In this document: in pieces, positions 18,744 to 28,165 of the stretch
Numbering within the stretch: position 1 is the first letter of the stretch
Layout of the letters: every line of letters starts with the position of its first letter
NCBI GenBank assembly: GCA_002733125.1
Contig: NVUM01000004.1
Location: 77,357-141,356, forward strand
Length of the DNA: 64,000 nucleotides
Source: Porticoccus sp.
Lineage (GTDB): Bacteria > Pseudomonadota > Gammaproteobacteria > Pseudomonadales > Porticoccaceae
Direction of reading: 5' to 3'
Translations under genes and position numbers: made by a program
Notes under the pieces: generated by a model
Seen by the model: only the letters and a program-made list of their open reading frames with translations
What the model was told of the DNA's origin: nothing
The model's database searches: none

Positions 18744-20774
18744 TCAGTAGTAATACACGGTGAGGATATGGAAAGCCAAAAGCACGGGCAGGGGCCACGA
18801 CACAATGATGTGCAGCCATTGCATAGACTTTCTTGTGCCCTGCGCGGCCCCTGTCCGCAGTTTGTGGCCAAGGCCAATGGCACCACTGGTAAAGGCGCCC
18901 ATCAGGAGTACTGCCAGAAAATTAACGATCAGCAACTGATTGAGATTTGATCCCAGATGAAAACCGCTGTGCAGTACCAGTGTGATACAGCACAACACCC
19001 CCAGCGAGGCATGGACCAGACGCCATCCGGAGAACTTGCCCATCCAGCGCCAGGACAGGCGTTTGCGCAGTGACATCAGCAATCCGATAGCGGTCAGCCC
19101 CAGCAAAGTAAAGCCCGTGACCTGTTTCCAGAATTTGTCGTTCCAGATGCCCTCGAACCAGCCCTGTTGTTGAACGCTGTCGGCTACTTTTGCTTCCGGC
19201 CAGAAGGCGATCAGCGCCACCAGTGCGGTGGCCAGCAGTGCCCCCGCGGTGAGGGTGGTGGCCCCGGATTCCCTCTCCATGCCGACAACACCCAAAAGCT
19301 GTTGCAGCAAAGGTTTGCAAGAACCGCAGACGGTGCCGGCCCGGGTGCGGTCCTGGAGTTCAGGCAGTGTGCTGCAATTGTTGGCGATGGCGCTGGACAG
19401 TACGCCGTAACTGATATTGTTGCACTGGCAAATGATCGTGCCACTGGGCCAATTGCCAATATCGTCACCGCCCTTGCCCCATAATGTGCCGGTCAGATAA
19501 AACCGCAGCAGGTGCCAGAACCGGATTTTGCGTGCATTCTGATAGGCCTCCTGGACGCGTCGGGACTCTGGCCAGTTGCCAATAGCCACCGCACCGATGA
19601 TCTTGCCCCGGAGCAGCACCAGCTTTCGATAGGCCCCGCTGGACTTGTCAAAATATTGAAGTTCTCTCTGGAAGGGTCTGCTGGGTAAATCACTGATTTC
19701 CCCGAGACTGCAGACATCGGTGCCGACCACCTTGAGGTGGCTGATAGCCATGGAACCCAGATAGCGCGGCAGGTTTTCCTGTGGTTCGCTGGCAATGATT
19801 TCCGCGGTTACTGCCGCCTGTTCGTAACCGGGGTTGACCAGCCCATAGGTGATGCCCAGGTGTTCGCAGCACTCACCGATAGCAAAAATATCGGGATCCG
19901 ATGTCCTCATCTGGTCATTGACCAGAATGCCCGTGCCCACCGGGATACGGGCTTTTCGAGCCAGTTCCAGGTTCGGCGTGATACCGGTACAGAACAACAC
20001 GGTATCGCAGTGAATCGTCTCGCCGTCCCGGGTGATGACCCCGGTGACATGCTCAAAACCCTCCACAGAGCGAACGCCTGAATGAGTGATAACCTCGATA
20101 CCCAGGGCGCGGACTTCGGCTTCGAGAAGCGCTGCTGCCGGTTCATCCAACTGCCGGTTCATCAGGCGCGAACTCTGCTGAACCACGGTGACTCTGGTAT
20201 TGAATTTGAGCAGCCCCTTGGCGGCCTCCAGTCCCAACAGACCGCCGCCCACCACGACAATATGACGAGAGCGAAGGATTCGCACATAGAGACTTTCTGT
20301 GTCCTTGAGACTGCGAAAACTGAATACGCCCTGGCGCTCGATACCTGGAATGTTGGGAATATGAGCGCGGGCACCGGTGGCCAGCACCAACTTGTGATAG
20401 TGGAAGCGGGTGCCGCTGGCATCGGTAACAGTTTTCCGTTCGCGGTCAATTTCCACGATGGCAGCGCTGGTAAACTGAAAATTGGGGTGATTGCCGAGCG
20501 CGGGCAGCGGCAGATCGATATCATCCCGGTTAATCTCGCCGGCCAATAGCGCGGAGAGCTGAATGCGGTTGTAGGGCTTGCAGGCTTCGTCACCGAACAG
20601 GTGAACAGCCAGTTGGGGTTTTCTGGCGAGAAGATCGTGGGTAAAGCGCATGCCGACGGGACCGGCGCCTATGACAATAATGCCGATGTCATTGTGGGAC
20701 GCCTCTACCAGCGCCCGGGTGCTGGTATCAGAGGCTTCGCAATAACCAATAGTGCTCGATGCTGTAGCGACCAT
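18744..20774 (-). CDS. NirB-like FAD/NAD(P) oxidoreductase fused to BFD [2Fe-2S] domain and C-terminal cytochrome b-like membrane domain
   Basis: IIVIGAGPVGMRFTHDLL, VVGGGLLGLEAAKGLL, ILVNDQMRTSDPDIFAIGECCEH; BFD-type cysteines ICQCNN...TVCGSCKPLLQQ; C-terminal TM segments with His (LVHASLG, LHSGFHLG, MQWLHIIVSWPLPVLLAFHIL). ATG at 20774 preferred over the 20819 GTG. Confidence 0.85.
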   Translation of the reverse strand: MVATASSTIGYCEASDTSTRALVEASHNDIGIIVIGAGPVGMRFTHDLLARKPQLAVHLFGDEACKPYNRIQLSALLAGEINRDDIDLPLPALGNHPNFQFTSAAIVEIDRERKTVTDASGTRFHYHKLVLATGARAHIPNIPGIERQGVFSFRSLKDTESLYVRILRSRHIVVVGGGLLGLEAAKGLLKFNTRVTVVQQSSRLMNRQLDEPAAALLEAEVRALGIEVITHSGVRSVEGFEHVTGVITRDGETIHCDTVLFCTGITPNLELARKARIPVGTGILVNDQMRTSDPDIFAIGECCEHLGITYGLVNPGYEQAAVTAEIIASEPQENLPRYLGSMAISHLKVVGTDVCSLGEISDLPSRPFQRELQYFDKSSGAYRKLVLLRGKIIGAVAIGNWPESRRVQEAYQNARKIRFWHLLRFYLTGTLWGKGGDDIGNWPSGTIICQCNNISYGVLSSAIANNCSTLPELQDRTRAGTVCGSCKPLLQQLLGVVGMERESGATTLTAGALLATALVALIAFWPEAKVADSVQQQGWFEGIWNDKFWKQVTGFTLLGLTAIGLLMSLRKRLSWRWMGKFSGWRLVHASLGVLCCITLVLHSGFHLGSNLNQLLIVNFLAVLLMGAFTSGAIGLGHKLRTGAAQGTRKSMQWLHIIVSWPLPVLLAFHILTVYYY

Positions 20775-20794
20775 TTTTTGCCCGTTCAATAAAA

Positions 20795-20837
20795 AAGCCT
20801 GTCGAACCACTGTTGGCACAAGTGACTCGGCAGGCTT
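20795..20837 (-). terminator. Strong intrinsic terminator-like hairpin in the leader of the redox operon
   Basis: Minus strand: AAGCCTGCCGAGTCACT-tgtgccaac-AGTGGTTCGACAGGCTT followed by TTTTATTG. The stem is about 17 bp with one mismatch and two G-U pairs. Confidence 0.75.
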
Positions 20838-21070
20838 CTTTACCTGGAACTTAATGTGTTGCCACTACCCGGTAAGAGAGAGATTCTGGGGCGGCTATCT
20901 ATGTCGATGCATAATAGATGCCAACCTGAAAAATACGTTTAATACATTGAAAAACAGGGGTTTTTCTTATTATCGTGAGAGGTCTAAAGACAGACCGGAG
21001 CAGAAAGCGTGCACTGTTTTTGCCACAGAGGTGGCGTTAATGGTGCACTCGCCATAGATGATAAAGCGGG

Positions 21071-21823
21071 TCAGGCCTGATTGTCGTTAGCGGTAGTCGA
21101 GCGGGGTTTGATACACCGGCCAAACAGAATGCCCACTTCAAACAATAGCCACATGGGTACTGCAAGCAGGGTTTGGGACAGAATGTCCGGGGGAGTGAGC
21201 AGCATACCGAACACAAAACAGATAACAAACACATAGGGGCGTTTATTAGCCAGCTGGTCCGGTTCGATAATACCCATCCAGGTCAGGATTACCACGCCGA
21301 TTGGAATTTGAAAACTGATGCCAAACGCAAAAAACAATTTCAGGACGAAATCCAGATAGCTGCGAATATCCGTCATGACGGCCACGCCTTCCGGGCCGAC
21401 ACTGGTGAAGAACATAAAGACCAGTGGGAATACCACGTAGTAAGCGAAAGCCATTCCACCGTAGAACAGCAGAACGCTGGAAAAAAACAGGGGCAGCACA
21501 ATTTTCTTTTCACGCTGGTAGAGCCCGGGGGCAACGAAGGCCCATACCTGATAGAGAATAAAGGGCATAGCGGCAAAGATTGACAGCACCAGCGTCAATT
21601 TAAAGGGGGTGAGAAACGGTGACGCGACATCGGTGGCAATCATCGACGAGGTGTTGGGTAGATGCAGCCTGAGGGGTTCCGAAATGTACAGGTAGAGGTC
21701 GTTACTGAAGGAAAATAGCCCCAGAAAGATCAACAGCACTACAATCACAGAGCGCAACAGGCGATTGCGCAATTCAATGATATGGCCAATGAAGGGTTGG
21801 CTCAGCAGTTTTTCTTCACTCAT
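21071..21823 (-). CDS. tatC: Sec-independent translocase TatC
   Basis: 250 aa; [43 protein letters not shown], six-TM pattern. Confidence 0.96.
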   Translation of the reverse strand: MSEEKLLSQPFIGHIIELRNRLLRSVIVVLLIFLGLFSFSNDLYLYISEPLRLHLPNTSSMIATDVASPFLTPFKLTLVLSIFAAMPFILYQVWAFVAPGLYQREKKIVLPLFFSSVLLFYGGMAFAYYVVFPLVFMFFTSVGPEGVAVMTDIRSYLDFVLKLFFAFGISFQIPIGVVILTWMGIIEPDQLANKRPYVFVICFVFGMLLTPPDILSQTLLAVPMWLLFEVGILFGRCIKPRSTTANDNQA

Positions 21824-22146
21824 GGTTTGGTTTCGTCATGCGTGTCAGCTGTCTCGGCTGACCGTTCATCAGTGTCAGGTTTTTTGTCCTGTGGGCCGGG
21901 CAGGTCCTCGAGCTCCGCTTTGGCGTTTTTCAGATCGCGCATCAGTTTCTCGTTGTGCAACTGCCGACGAATGTCATCCATGCCGACTTCGTTTTCGAGT
22001 TCCTGGCGGACGGAGGAAAATGTCTGGCGGATCCTGCCAATCCAGAGGCCCATGGTGCGCAGGGTCTGGGGCAGGCGCTCCGGTCCCATGACTACTAGGG
22101 CCACAACGGCGATAACTAATAATTCGGCAAAGCCAATATCAAACAT
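21820..22146 (-). CDS. tatB: Sec-independent translocase TatB
   Basis: [40 protein letters not shown]. Confidence 0.95.
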   Translation of the reverse strand: MFDIGFAELLVIAVVALVVMGPERLPQTLRTMGLWIGRIRQTFSSVRQELENEVGMDDIRRQLHNEKLMRDLKNAKAELEDLPGPQDKKPDTDERSAETADTHDETKP

Positions 22147-22176
22147 ACGGCAGTATCTGCAAGGTCGCTGTCACGC

Positions 22177-22437
22177 CTACTGGTCTGTGGTTTTCTTTTC
22201 GCCGGTCGACGCGGCACTGTCATCGGTATTCATCTGGGTATTGGCCGATTTACTGTCGTCGAGGTGTTCCGGTTCCTTGTCCGAATCGCCGGACATGGAT
22301 TCCTTGAATCCTTTGACGGCACCGCCGATGTCGGTGCCGATACCACGAAGTTTTTTGGTGCCAAAAATCAGCGCCACGATAATCAGAATAATTAACAGTT
22401 CCTGCCAGCCAAAGCCCATAACTCTCTCTCTTATCAA
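22177..22437 (-). CDS. tatA: Sec-independent translocase TatA
   Basis: [42 protein letters not shown]; true start is likely the internal Met. Confidence 0.95.
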   Translation of the reverse strand: MIRERVMGFGWQELLIILIIVALIFGTKKLRGIGTDIGGAVKGFKESMSGDSDKEPEHLDDSKSANTQMNTDDSAASTGEKKTTDQ

Positions 22438-22782
22438 TCAGGTTGAATTGCGTTGCGCTTTCTCTTCGAGGCCCGACAGATTGAAGCGTCGTTCCAGTTC
22501 TCTGAGAACCTGTTCAGGGCCCTCACCGAGATGGGACAGCATCACCAGTGTGTGAAACCAGAGATCTGCGGTTTCATAAATCACTTTGCTGTTGTCATTG
22601 CTGGCCGCTGCATCCTTGGCGGCCAGAATCGTTTCAGTACACTCTTCGCCTATCTTTTCCAGGATTTTATTCAAACCCTTGTGGTGCAGGCTGGCCACAT
22701 AAGACTCCTGATGCGAGTAGCCTTTGCGATCTTCCAGTATCTGGCTTAATCGGGTCAATATATCATCACGGCAACTGTTCAT
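22438..22782 (-). CDS. hisE: Phosphoribosyl-ATP pyrophosphatase
   Basis: [32 protein letters not shown]...[20 protein letters not shown]. Confidence 0.95.
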   Translation of the reverse strand: MNSCRDDILTRLSQILEDRKGYSHQESYVASLHHKGLNKILEKIGEECTETILAAKDAAASNDNSKVIYETADLWFHTLVMLSHLGEGPEQVLRELERRFNLSGLEEKAQRNST

Positions 22783-23162
22783 GAATAAATGTCTCTGGGA
22801 TCTTTGATAACAGGGTCCACCGTGTGCCACTGTCCGTCTTTCAGGACACGATAAAAACAGGATGTTCGCCCCGTATGGCAGGCGATCCCGCCGAGCTGTT
22901 CAACCTGTAACACGATAACATCGCCGTCGCAGTCCAGACGAATTTCCCCGACTCGCTGAATATGACCGGATTCCTCACCCTTGCGCCACAGTTTGCGGCG
23001 GGAGCGGGACCAGTACACGGCGCGACCTTCCGAGGCGGTGAGCGTTAGCGCCTCCCTGTTCATCCAGGCCACCATCAGAATACGACCTGACGCGGCGTCC
23101 TGTGCAACAGCGGGCAGCAGGCCATCTTCATTCCAGGTGATTTGATCGAGAAAGTCAGTCAT
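22779..23162 (-). CDS. hisI: Phosphoribosyl-AMP cyclohydrolase
   Basis: [69 protein letters not shown]. Confidence 0.95.
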   Translation of the reverse strand: MTDFLDQITWNEDGLLPAVAQDAASGRILMVAWMNREALTLTASEGRAVYWSRSRRKLWRKGEESGHIQRVGEIRLDCDGDVIVLQVEQLGGIACHTGRTSCFYRVLKDGQWHTVDPVIKDPRDIYS

Positions 23163-23219
23163 GGCGGCCATTATGACAGTTGTGGTTGGATCGGCAATAC
23201 GGATTTTTCAGGGCGAACG

Positions 23220-24830
23220 TCAGCGCACTATCAATAACAGCACACCGATTCCCACCAGAGCCAGGCTGCCGACGGACATTTGCTGGATTGTATCCGTCCA
23301 TTCAGGGAAAGCACTGCCCAGACCAATACCGATCAGTGCCGCGCCGAGCAGGGTTCGCCGGCGCTGTCCCGTTCTGACCGGGACACTGGCAGGAATTTCC
23401 TTCAGGCCGACTTCTTTCGCCTGTAGTCGTTCCAGGGTCTGAAAAACCAGCTGGGGTAACTGGGGAAACTGCTCCAGCCATTCCGGGCCGTGGCGCTTGA
23501 GCTGTTCCATCAGGGCGTTTGGCTTGAAGCGTTCTTTCAGCCAGCGCTCCAGGAAGGGGTGAGCCGTGGCCCACAGATCCAGGTCTGGATACAGTTGACG
23601 GCCGAGTCCCTCGATATTGAGGAGGGTCTTCTGCAGCAAAACCAGCGATGGCTGTACTTCCATATCGAAGCGCCGGGCGGTGCGAAACAGGTTGACCAAC
23701 AGCAGTCCAAAGGAGATTTCGCGCAAAGGGCGCTCAAAAATGGGCTCGCAGACAGTGCGTATGGCGGCGGCAAATTCACCCACATTGGTGCCCTCCGGAA
23801 CCCAGCCCGACAGGACATGGAGTTCTGCCACCTGTTGATAGTCGCGGCGGAAGATGGCCAGTAGATTGCGGGCCAGATAATACTGGTCGGCTTCGGTCAG
23901 GGTGCCCATAATCGCGCAGTCCACCGCCAGGTATTTTGGTTGCTGCGGGTCCACTGGATCGACAAATATATTGCCGGGATGCATATCGGCATGAAAAAAA
24001 TTGTGCTCGAACACCTGGGTGAAAAAGATTTCCACTCCACGTTCGGCAAGTACTTTGAAGTTGGTCTCGTGCTGTTGCAGGGTGGTGATATCCGTGACCG
24101 GTATGGCGTAGATGCGTTCCATCACCAGGACTTTTTCATTGGTGTGTGACCAGAATACCTCGGGTACGTAGAGCATTGGAGAGCGATCAAAATTGCGCCG
24201 CAACATGGAGGCATTGGCGCCTTCCCGTTGCAGGTTGAGTTCATCGAGAATGGTGTTTTGATAGTCGCTGACCACTTCGGTCAAGCGCATTCTCCGGCCA
24301 TCGACGGTATTGCTTTCGAGCCAGCGGGCCATGGTGAACAGCAGCCTGATATCCTGGCCAATGGTTTTTTCGATGCCGGGCCGAATGGCCTTGACGACCA
24401 CTTCGCGCCCGTTGTGCAGTGTCGCTGCGTGGACCTGTGCCACGGAGGCGGAGGCTAGGGGCTCCCGGTCAAAATGCAGAAACAGATTGTCGACACTGTC
24501 CTCCAGTGCCTGCTCGACGATGGCGACGAAATGGGCTTTGTCGAAAGGCGGGACATTGTCCTGCAGTTTGTCCAGTTGTTGGCAGATATCCGATGGGATC
24601 AGATCCGGCCGGGTAGACAGCAATTGGCCGAACTTGATGAAAATGGGCCCGAGATCTTCCATGGCCTGCCGCAACCGTTCGCCACGCGGTTGTTTTGGTT
24701 CGGGTAGCAGCCGATTGAGCTTCAGAAGTAGCCTGACGCCCCAGGGCAGTCTGTCTGCATCGAGAAAGGTGTCCAGTCGGTAACGAATGGTGGTGCGCAG
24801 GATCGTGCTGAGCCGACGGATTCTTGACAT
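23220..24830 (-). CDS. ubiB: Ubiquinone biosynthesis atypical kinase UbiB
   Basis: 536 aa; LGPIFIKFGQLLSTRPDLIPSDICQQLDKLQDNVPPF, ASASVAQVH, FFHADMHPGNIFVD, two C-terminal TMs. Confidence 0.96.
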   Translation of the reverse strand: MSRIRRLSTILRTTIRYRLDTFLDADRLPWGVRLLLKLNRLLPEPKQPRGERLRQAMEDLGPIFIKFGQLLSTRPDLIPSDICQQLDKLQDNVPPFDKAHFVAIVEQALEDSVDNLFLHFDREPLASASVAQVHAATLHNGREVVVKAIRPGIEKTIGQDIRLLFTMARWLESNTVDGRRMRLTEVVSDYQNTILDELNLQREGANASMLRRNFDRSPMLYVPEVFWSHTNEKVLVMERIYAIPVTDITTLQQHETNFKVLAERGVEIFFTQVFEHNFFHADMHPGNIFVDPVDPQQPKYLAVDCAIMGTLTEADQYYLARNLLAIFRRDYQQVAELHVLSGWVPEGTNVGEFAAAIRTVCEPIFERPLREISFGLLLVNLFRTARRFDMEVQPSLVLLQKTLLNIEGLGRQLYPDLDLWATAHPFLERWLKERFKPNALMEQLKRHGPEWLEQFPQLPQLVFQTLERLQAKEVGLKEIPASVPVRTGQRRRTLLGAALIGIGLGSAFPEWTDTIQQMSVGSLALVGIGVLLLIVR

Positions 24831-24832
24831 GG

Positions 24833-25495
24833 CTAGTCGCTGTTCCGGGGTTGGGGGGCTAGCTTGAGACTGAGTTTGTTGATGCGGGCAGCCAGTCGGT
24901 CCACATCTGTACTCAGTTGGCGAACCTGGGTCCTGAAATGCGCCACTTCGTTGGCGCTGGGGGTCAGTCGTATTTCCTCCTGGGCGAACTCAGCGGCGGC
25001 ACTGGCGGCGCGTTTGGCTGTTTGTGTCTGCCATGTTGCCGCAGTGCGCAGGGACTCTCCCACCAGGTGCGCGGGTACATCACCAATCAGTTTTGCCAGT
25101 GCGGCCTCCCAGTCCACATCCAGGTGTTTGAGAATCCTGCGTATCTGCCGGAGCAGATCGTGGTCGCCCTCTACTTCGACACCCGTGCCGTAAAAGGAGA
25201 CTTTGTCCTTACCGTTTGTCGCCAGTGCAGCGAGTGACAGGGCGGTTCCCCGCAGGCTGGTATTTGCCGTTCCCTCATAATGGGAAAGCAGACTGACACT
25301 GTCTGCTCCGAAGATGACGTAGAAGCTCAGTGGCGGAAGGGTGCAGTTGATTTCAAGAGCCTGGCCGTTCATTTCGCCGAGGGCCTGCCGGGTGGCGGAA
25401 TCGTACTTCAGGCCACTGTTGATCGCCGTTTCCACAGCCATGAGTGCAGAGCTGTGCAGTGCCTGCAGTGGATTGTGTTTCAGGAAATCAAACAT
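24833..25495 (-). CDS. ubiJ: Ubiquinone biosynthesis accessory factor UbiJ (SCP2 domain)
   Basis: SCP2-like N-terminus, DVDWEAALAKLIGDVPAHLVGESLR; sits between ubiE and ubiB. Confidence 0.9.
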   Translation of the reverse strand: MFDFLKHNPLQALHSSALMAVETAINSGLKYDSATRQALGEMNGQALEINCTLPPLSFYVIFGADSVSLLSHYEGTANTSLRGTALSLAALATNGKDKVSFYGTGVEVEGDHDLLRQIRRILKHLDVDWEAALAKLIGDVPAHLVGESLRTAATWQTQTAKRAASAAAEFAQEEIRLTPSANEVAHFRTQVRQLSTDVDRLAARINKLSLKLAPQPRNSD

Positions 25496-26244
25496 CAGGG
25501 TTTGAAACCCCGATGAAGGGCAACGATGCCGCCGGTCATGTTGTGATAGTCGAGGTTGACGAAGCCTGCATCCGCCATCATCTTTTTCAGGGTTTCCTGG
25601 TCTGGGTGCATGCGAATGGACTCTGCCAGGTACTGATAGCTGTCCGCGTCGTGGGCGACCAACTGACCGATTCTCGGTAACAGGTTGAAAGAGTAAAAGT
25701 CGTAGACTTTGCCCAACAGGCCACTGGTGGGGGTCGAGAATTCCAGCACCAGCAGTCTGCCGCCGGGTTTCAGTACCCGAAGCATGGATTGCAGGGCCAG
25801 GTCTTTGTCGGTGACATTGCGCAAGCCGAAGGCAATGGTGATACAGTCAAAGGTATTGTCGGGGAATGGCAGATACTGTGCATCGGCCTGTGCATAGCGG
25901 ACGTTGCCCGCTGCACCGTGATCTGTCAGCTTGTCACGGCCCACCCTGAGCATGGAGTCGTTGATATCTGCCAGTACCACTTCACCGGTAGGGCCTACCA
26001 GCCGCGAAAATTTAACGGTCAGGTCGCCGGTGCCACCGGCGATATCCAGTACCCGCTGGCCACTGCGCACCCCGGACAACTCAATGGTATAGCGTTTCCA
26101 GAGCCGATGGATGCCCCCGGACATCAGGTCGTTCATCAGGTCGTATTTGCCGGCCACGGAGTGAAACACATCCGCCACATGACCAGCTTTTTCCTGCACG
26201 GGAACGGTTTTGAAACCGAAATGGGTGGTTTTGTTGTCAGTCAT
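25495..26244 (-). CDS. ubiE: Ubiquinone/menaquinone C-methyltransferase
   Basis: [84 protein letters not shown]. Confidence 0.97.
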   Translation of the reverse strand: MTDNKTTHFGFKTVPVQEKAGHVADVFHSVAGKYDLMNDLMSGGIHRLWKRYTIELSGVRSGQRVLDIAGGTGDLTVKFSRLVGPTGEVVLADINDSMLRVGRDKLTDHGAAGNVRYAQADAQYLPFPDNTFDCITIAFGLRNVTDKDLALQSMLRVLKPGGRLLVLEFSTPTSGLLGKVYDFYSFNLLPRIGQLVAHDADSYQYLAESIRMHPDQETLKKMMADAGFVNLDYHNMTGGIVALHRGFKP

Positions 26245-26362
26245 CGCCCAACGCCGGATTGAGAAAGGTCGACATTGTACACTGACACCGCCGGGGTGTC
26301 CCTTGGCGAGACGTCAATCAGCAGGTTTTCTATCGCAATCAATTCCCCTGAAGCCCGGGTAG

Positions 26363-28072
26363 TCAGGGGATGTAACGCTCCCGCTTGGCGGGTTTGAGGC
26401 GAGCCAGATCGACGACAATAAGTCCATCCACACAGTTGGCAAAGGCTGGATCGATATTGAAACCGGCAAACTGGACGCCGCCCAGCTCACAGACCTCGGT
26501 GTACTGTTTGAACAGGGTGGGAACACTGAGATTCATATGGGCCAGTTCGCTCTTCAGCTGGGTGAATTCTTCCCGCTGATCCACACCGGGGAATTTCTCG
26601 GCCAGTTCTGTCAGGCGATCCTGGTTGATGCGATAGGGCAGCATCGGTTCGGCCAGGTGTTGCAGGCTGGGATAGTGGCGGCTGTAGAAATACACCAACA
26701 TTTCCATGGCCCATTCGGGATAGCTGTTACTCAGCGTCACCGGTCCAAACAGATAGCGGTAATGGGGGTTTTTACTCAGAAAAGCACCGATTCCGTACCA
26801 CAGGTAATCCAGACTGCGACGGCCCCAGTATTTGGGTTGCACAAAGCTGCGCCCCAGTTCCAGCCCCTGTAACAGGTAGGGTTTCATGCCAGGGGCATAA
26901 TCAAACAGCTCTGCGGAGTAGAGGTATCCCCGCCCCATATTGTCCAGGCAAACCGAAGCATCACAGAACCGGTAGGCCCCGGCGATTTCCAGTTCTTCCT
27001 CATCCCAGAGCAGCAGATGAAAATAGTGGTGATCGTACCCGTCGATGTCGCGGCGGCTGCCGGTGCCTTCCCCCACCGCCCGGAAGGCAATTTCCCGCAA
27101 CCGGCCCACTTCCCGCATGATCAATGAATCGGGCTGGTAGCGGTAAAGGTAGATCTGTTTGCCATCCCCGGTACTGCCAAGCCATTCGCACTGTTTGACC
27201 GCCTCCCGCAGCAGTGCCCGGTTTTCCGGGTGGGCAATGGCGCTGACCGTATTGAAAATTCCTTTTTTGTCCTGGCCGATGCGGTACAGGTGGCGCTTGA
27301 ACAGTTTACTTTTTTCCCGCAATGGCACATTGATGCGCTGGTAGCAGTCATAGCTGACCGGTTCGCCGATGCGAACGTCCACGCAGTTTCTGGCCTGTTT
27401 GAACATCTCTCTCACCAGCAGCAGGGTAGAAAGCGGTTTGGCGACCAGTGACACACTGTAGAACAGCGCCGAATTGCGGCCGTCCACGAATACCGGCAGA
27501 ACCGGCGCCTTGCTGTTGATGGCCATGCGCAGGAAACCGTTGCGCCAGTCGCCATCGCGGATGCCCTGGGGGCCGAAGCGGGATACCTCCCCGGCGGGGA
27601 AGATAATGATCGCCCCCTCCTTGTCCAGGTGTTCGCGAATAGCGGTCAGGTTCTGGCGCGTGGTATTGCCACCCATATTGTCCACGGGCAGTAGCAGATT
27701 GTGCAGCGGCTTGATGGTAAACAGCAGTTCGTTGGCCACAACCTTGACATCCGGGCGGGTTTCTCTCACCAGTTTCAGTAGTGCCAGGCCATCCAGTGAG
27801 CCAATGGGGTGGTTGGCTATGATGACGACCCGACCGTGGGTGGGAATGCGGTGCCGTTCGTGGTCGCGCACGGTGTAGCGGAAATCGAAGTAATCCAGTA
27901 CCTGTTCGACAAAGTCGAAGCCGTGAAGATGGGGATAATCCTGCTCGAACTGCTGGAAACTCTGTTCCCGGAACAGCATCCTCAGCACCCGGATAACGGG
28001 GCGCACCAGTTTGGGGTGGCGCTGGTAAAAGCCGGGGTAGCGGTCCTGGATGAAGAGTTCGATGTTGAGCAT
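26363..28072 (-). CDS. Bifunctional acyltransferase: N-terminal PlsC/OlsA-like plus C-terminal OlsB-like GNAT (OlsF-like)
   Basis: 569 aa; IIANHPIGSLDGLALLKLV, IIFPAGEVSRFGPQGIRDGDWRNGFLRMA (PlsC-type); LIMREVGRLREIAFRAVGEGTGSRRDIDGYDHHYFHLLLWDEEELEIAGAYR, LELGRSFVQPKYWGRRSLDYLWYGIGAFL (OlsB-type). Confidence 0.82.
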   Translation of the reverse strand: MLNIELFIQDRYPGFYQRHPKLVRPVIRVLRMLFREQSFQQFEQDYPHLHGFDFVEQVLDYFDFRYTVRDHERHRIPTHGRVVIIANHPIGSLDGLALLKLVRETRPDVKVVANELLFTIKPLHNLLLPVDNMGGNTTRQNLTAIREHLDKEGAIIIFPAGEVSRFGPQGIRDGDWRNGFLRMAINSKAPVLPVFVDGRNSALFYSVSLVAKPLSTLLLVREMFKQARNCVDVRIGEPVSYDCYQRINVPLREKSKLFKRHLYRIGQDKKGIFNTVSAIAHPENRALLREAVKQCEWLGSTGDGKQIYLYRYQPDSLIMREVGRLREIAFRAVGEGTGSRRDIDGYDHHYFHLLLWDEEELEIAGAYRFCDASVCLDNMGRGYLYSAELFDYAPGMKPYLLQGLELGRSFVQPKYWGRRSLDYLWYGIGAFLSKNPHYRYLFGPVTLSNSYPEWAMEMLVYFYSRHYPSLQHLAEPMLPYRINQDRLTELAEKFPGVDQREEFTQLKSELAHMNLSVPTLFKQYTEVCELGGVQFAGFNIDPAFANCVDGLIVVDLARLKPAKRERYIP

Positions 28073-28165
28073 GCGCTGGTTTCTCCTTTTCGAACCAGCT
28101 TAGTGCGTCAATATGACAGATTATGGATAGACAGGTGACAGACCTGTGACAGCGCTTGTCGAGGG

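Noticed and set aside
18744-20774. Annotation as assimilatory nitrite reductase NirB
   Set aside because: Lacks the siroheme/4Fe-4S nitrite/sulfite reductase domains; the C-terminus is a TM cytochrome b-like region instead.
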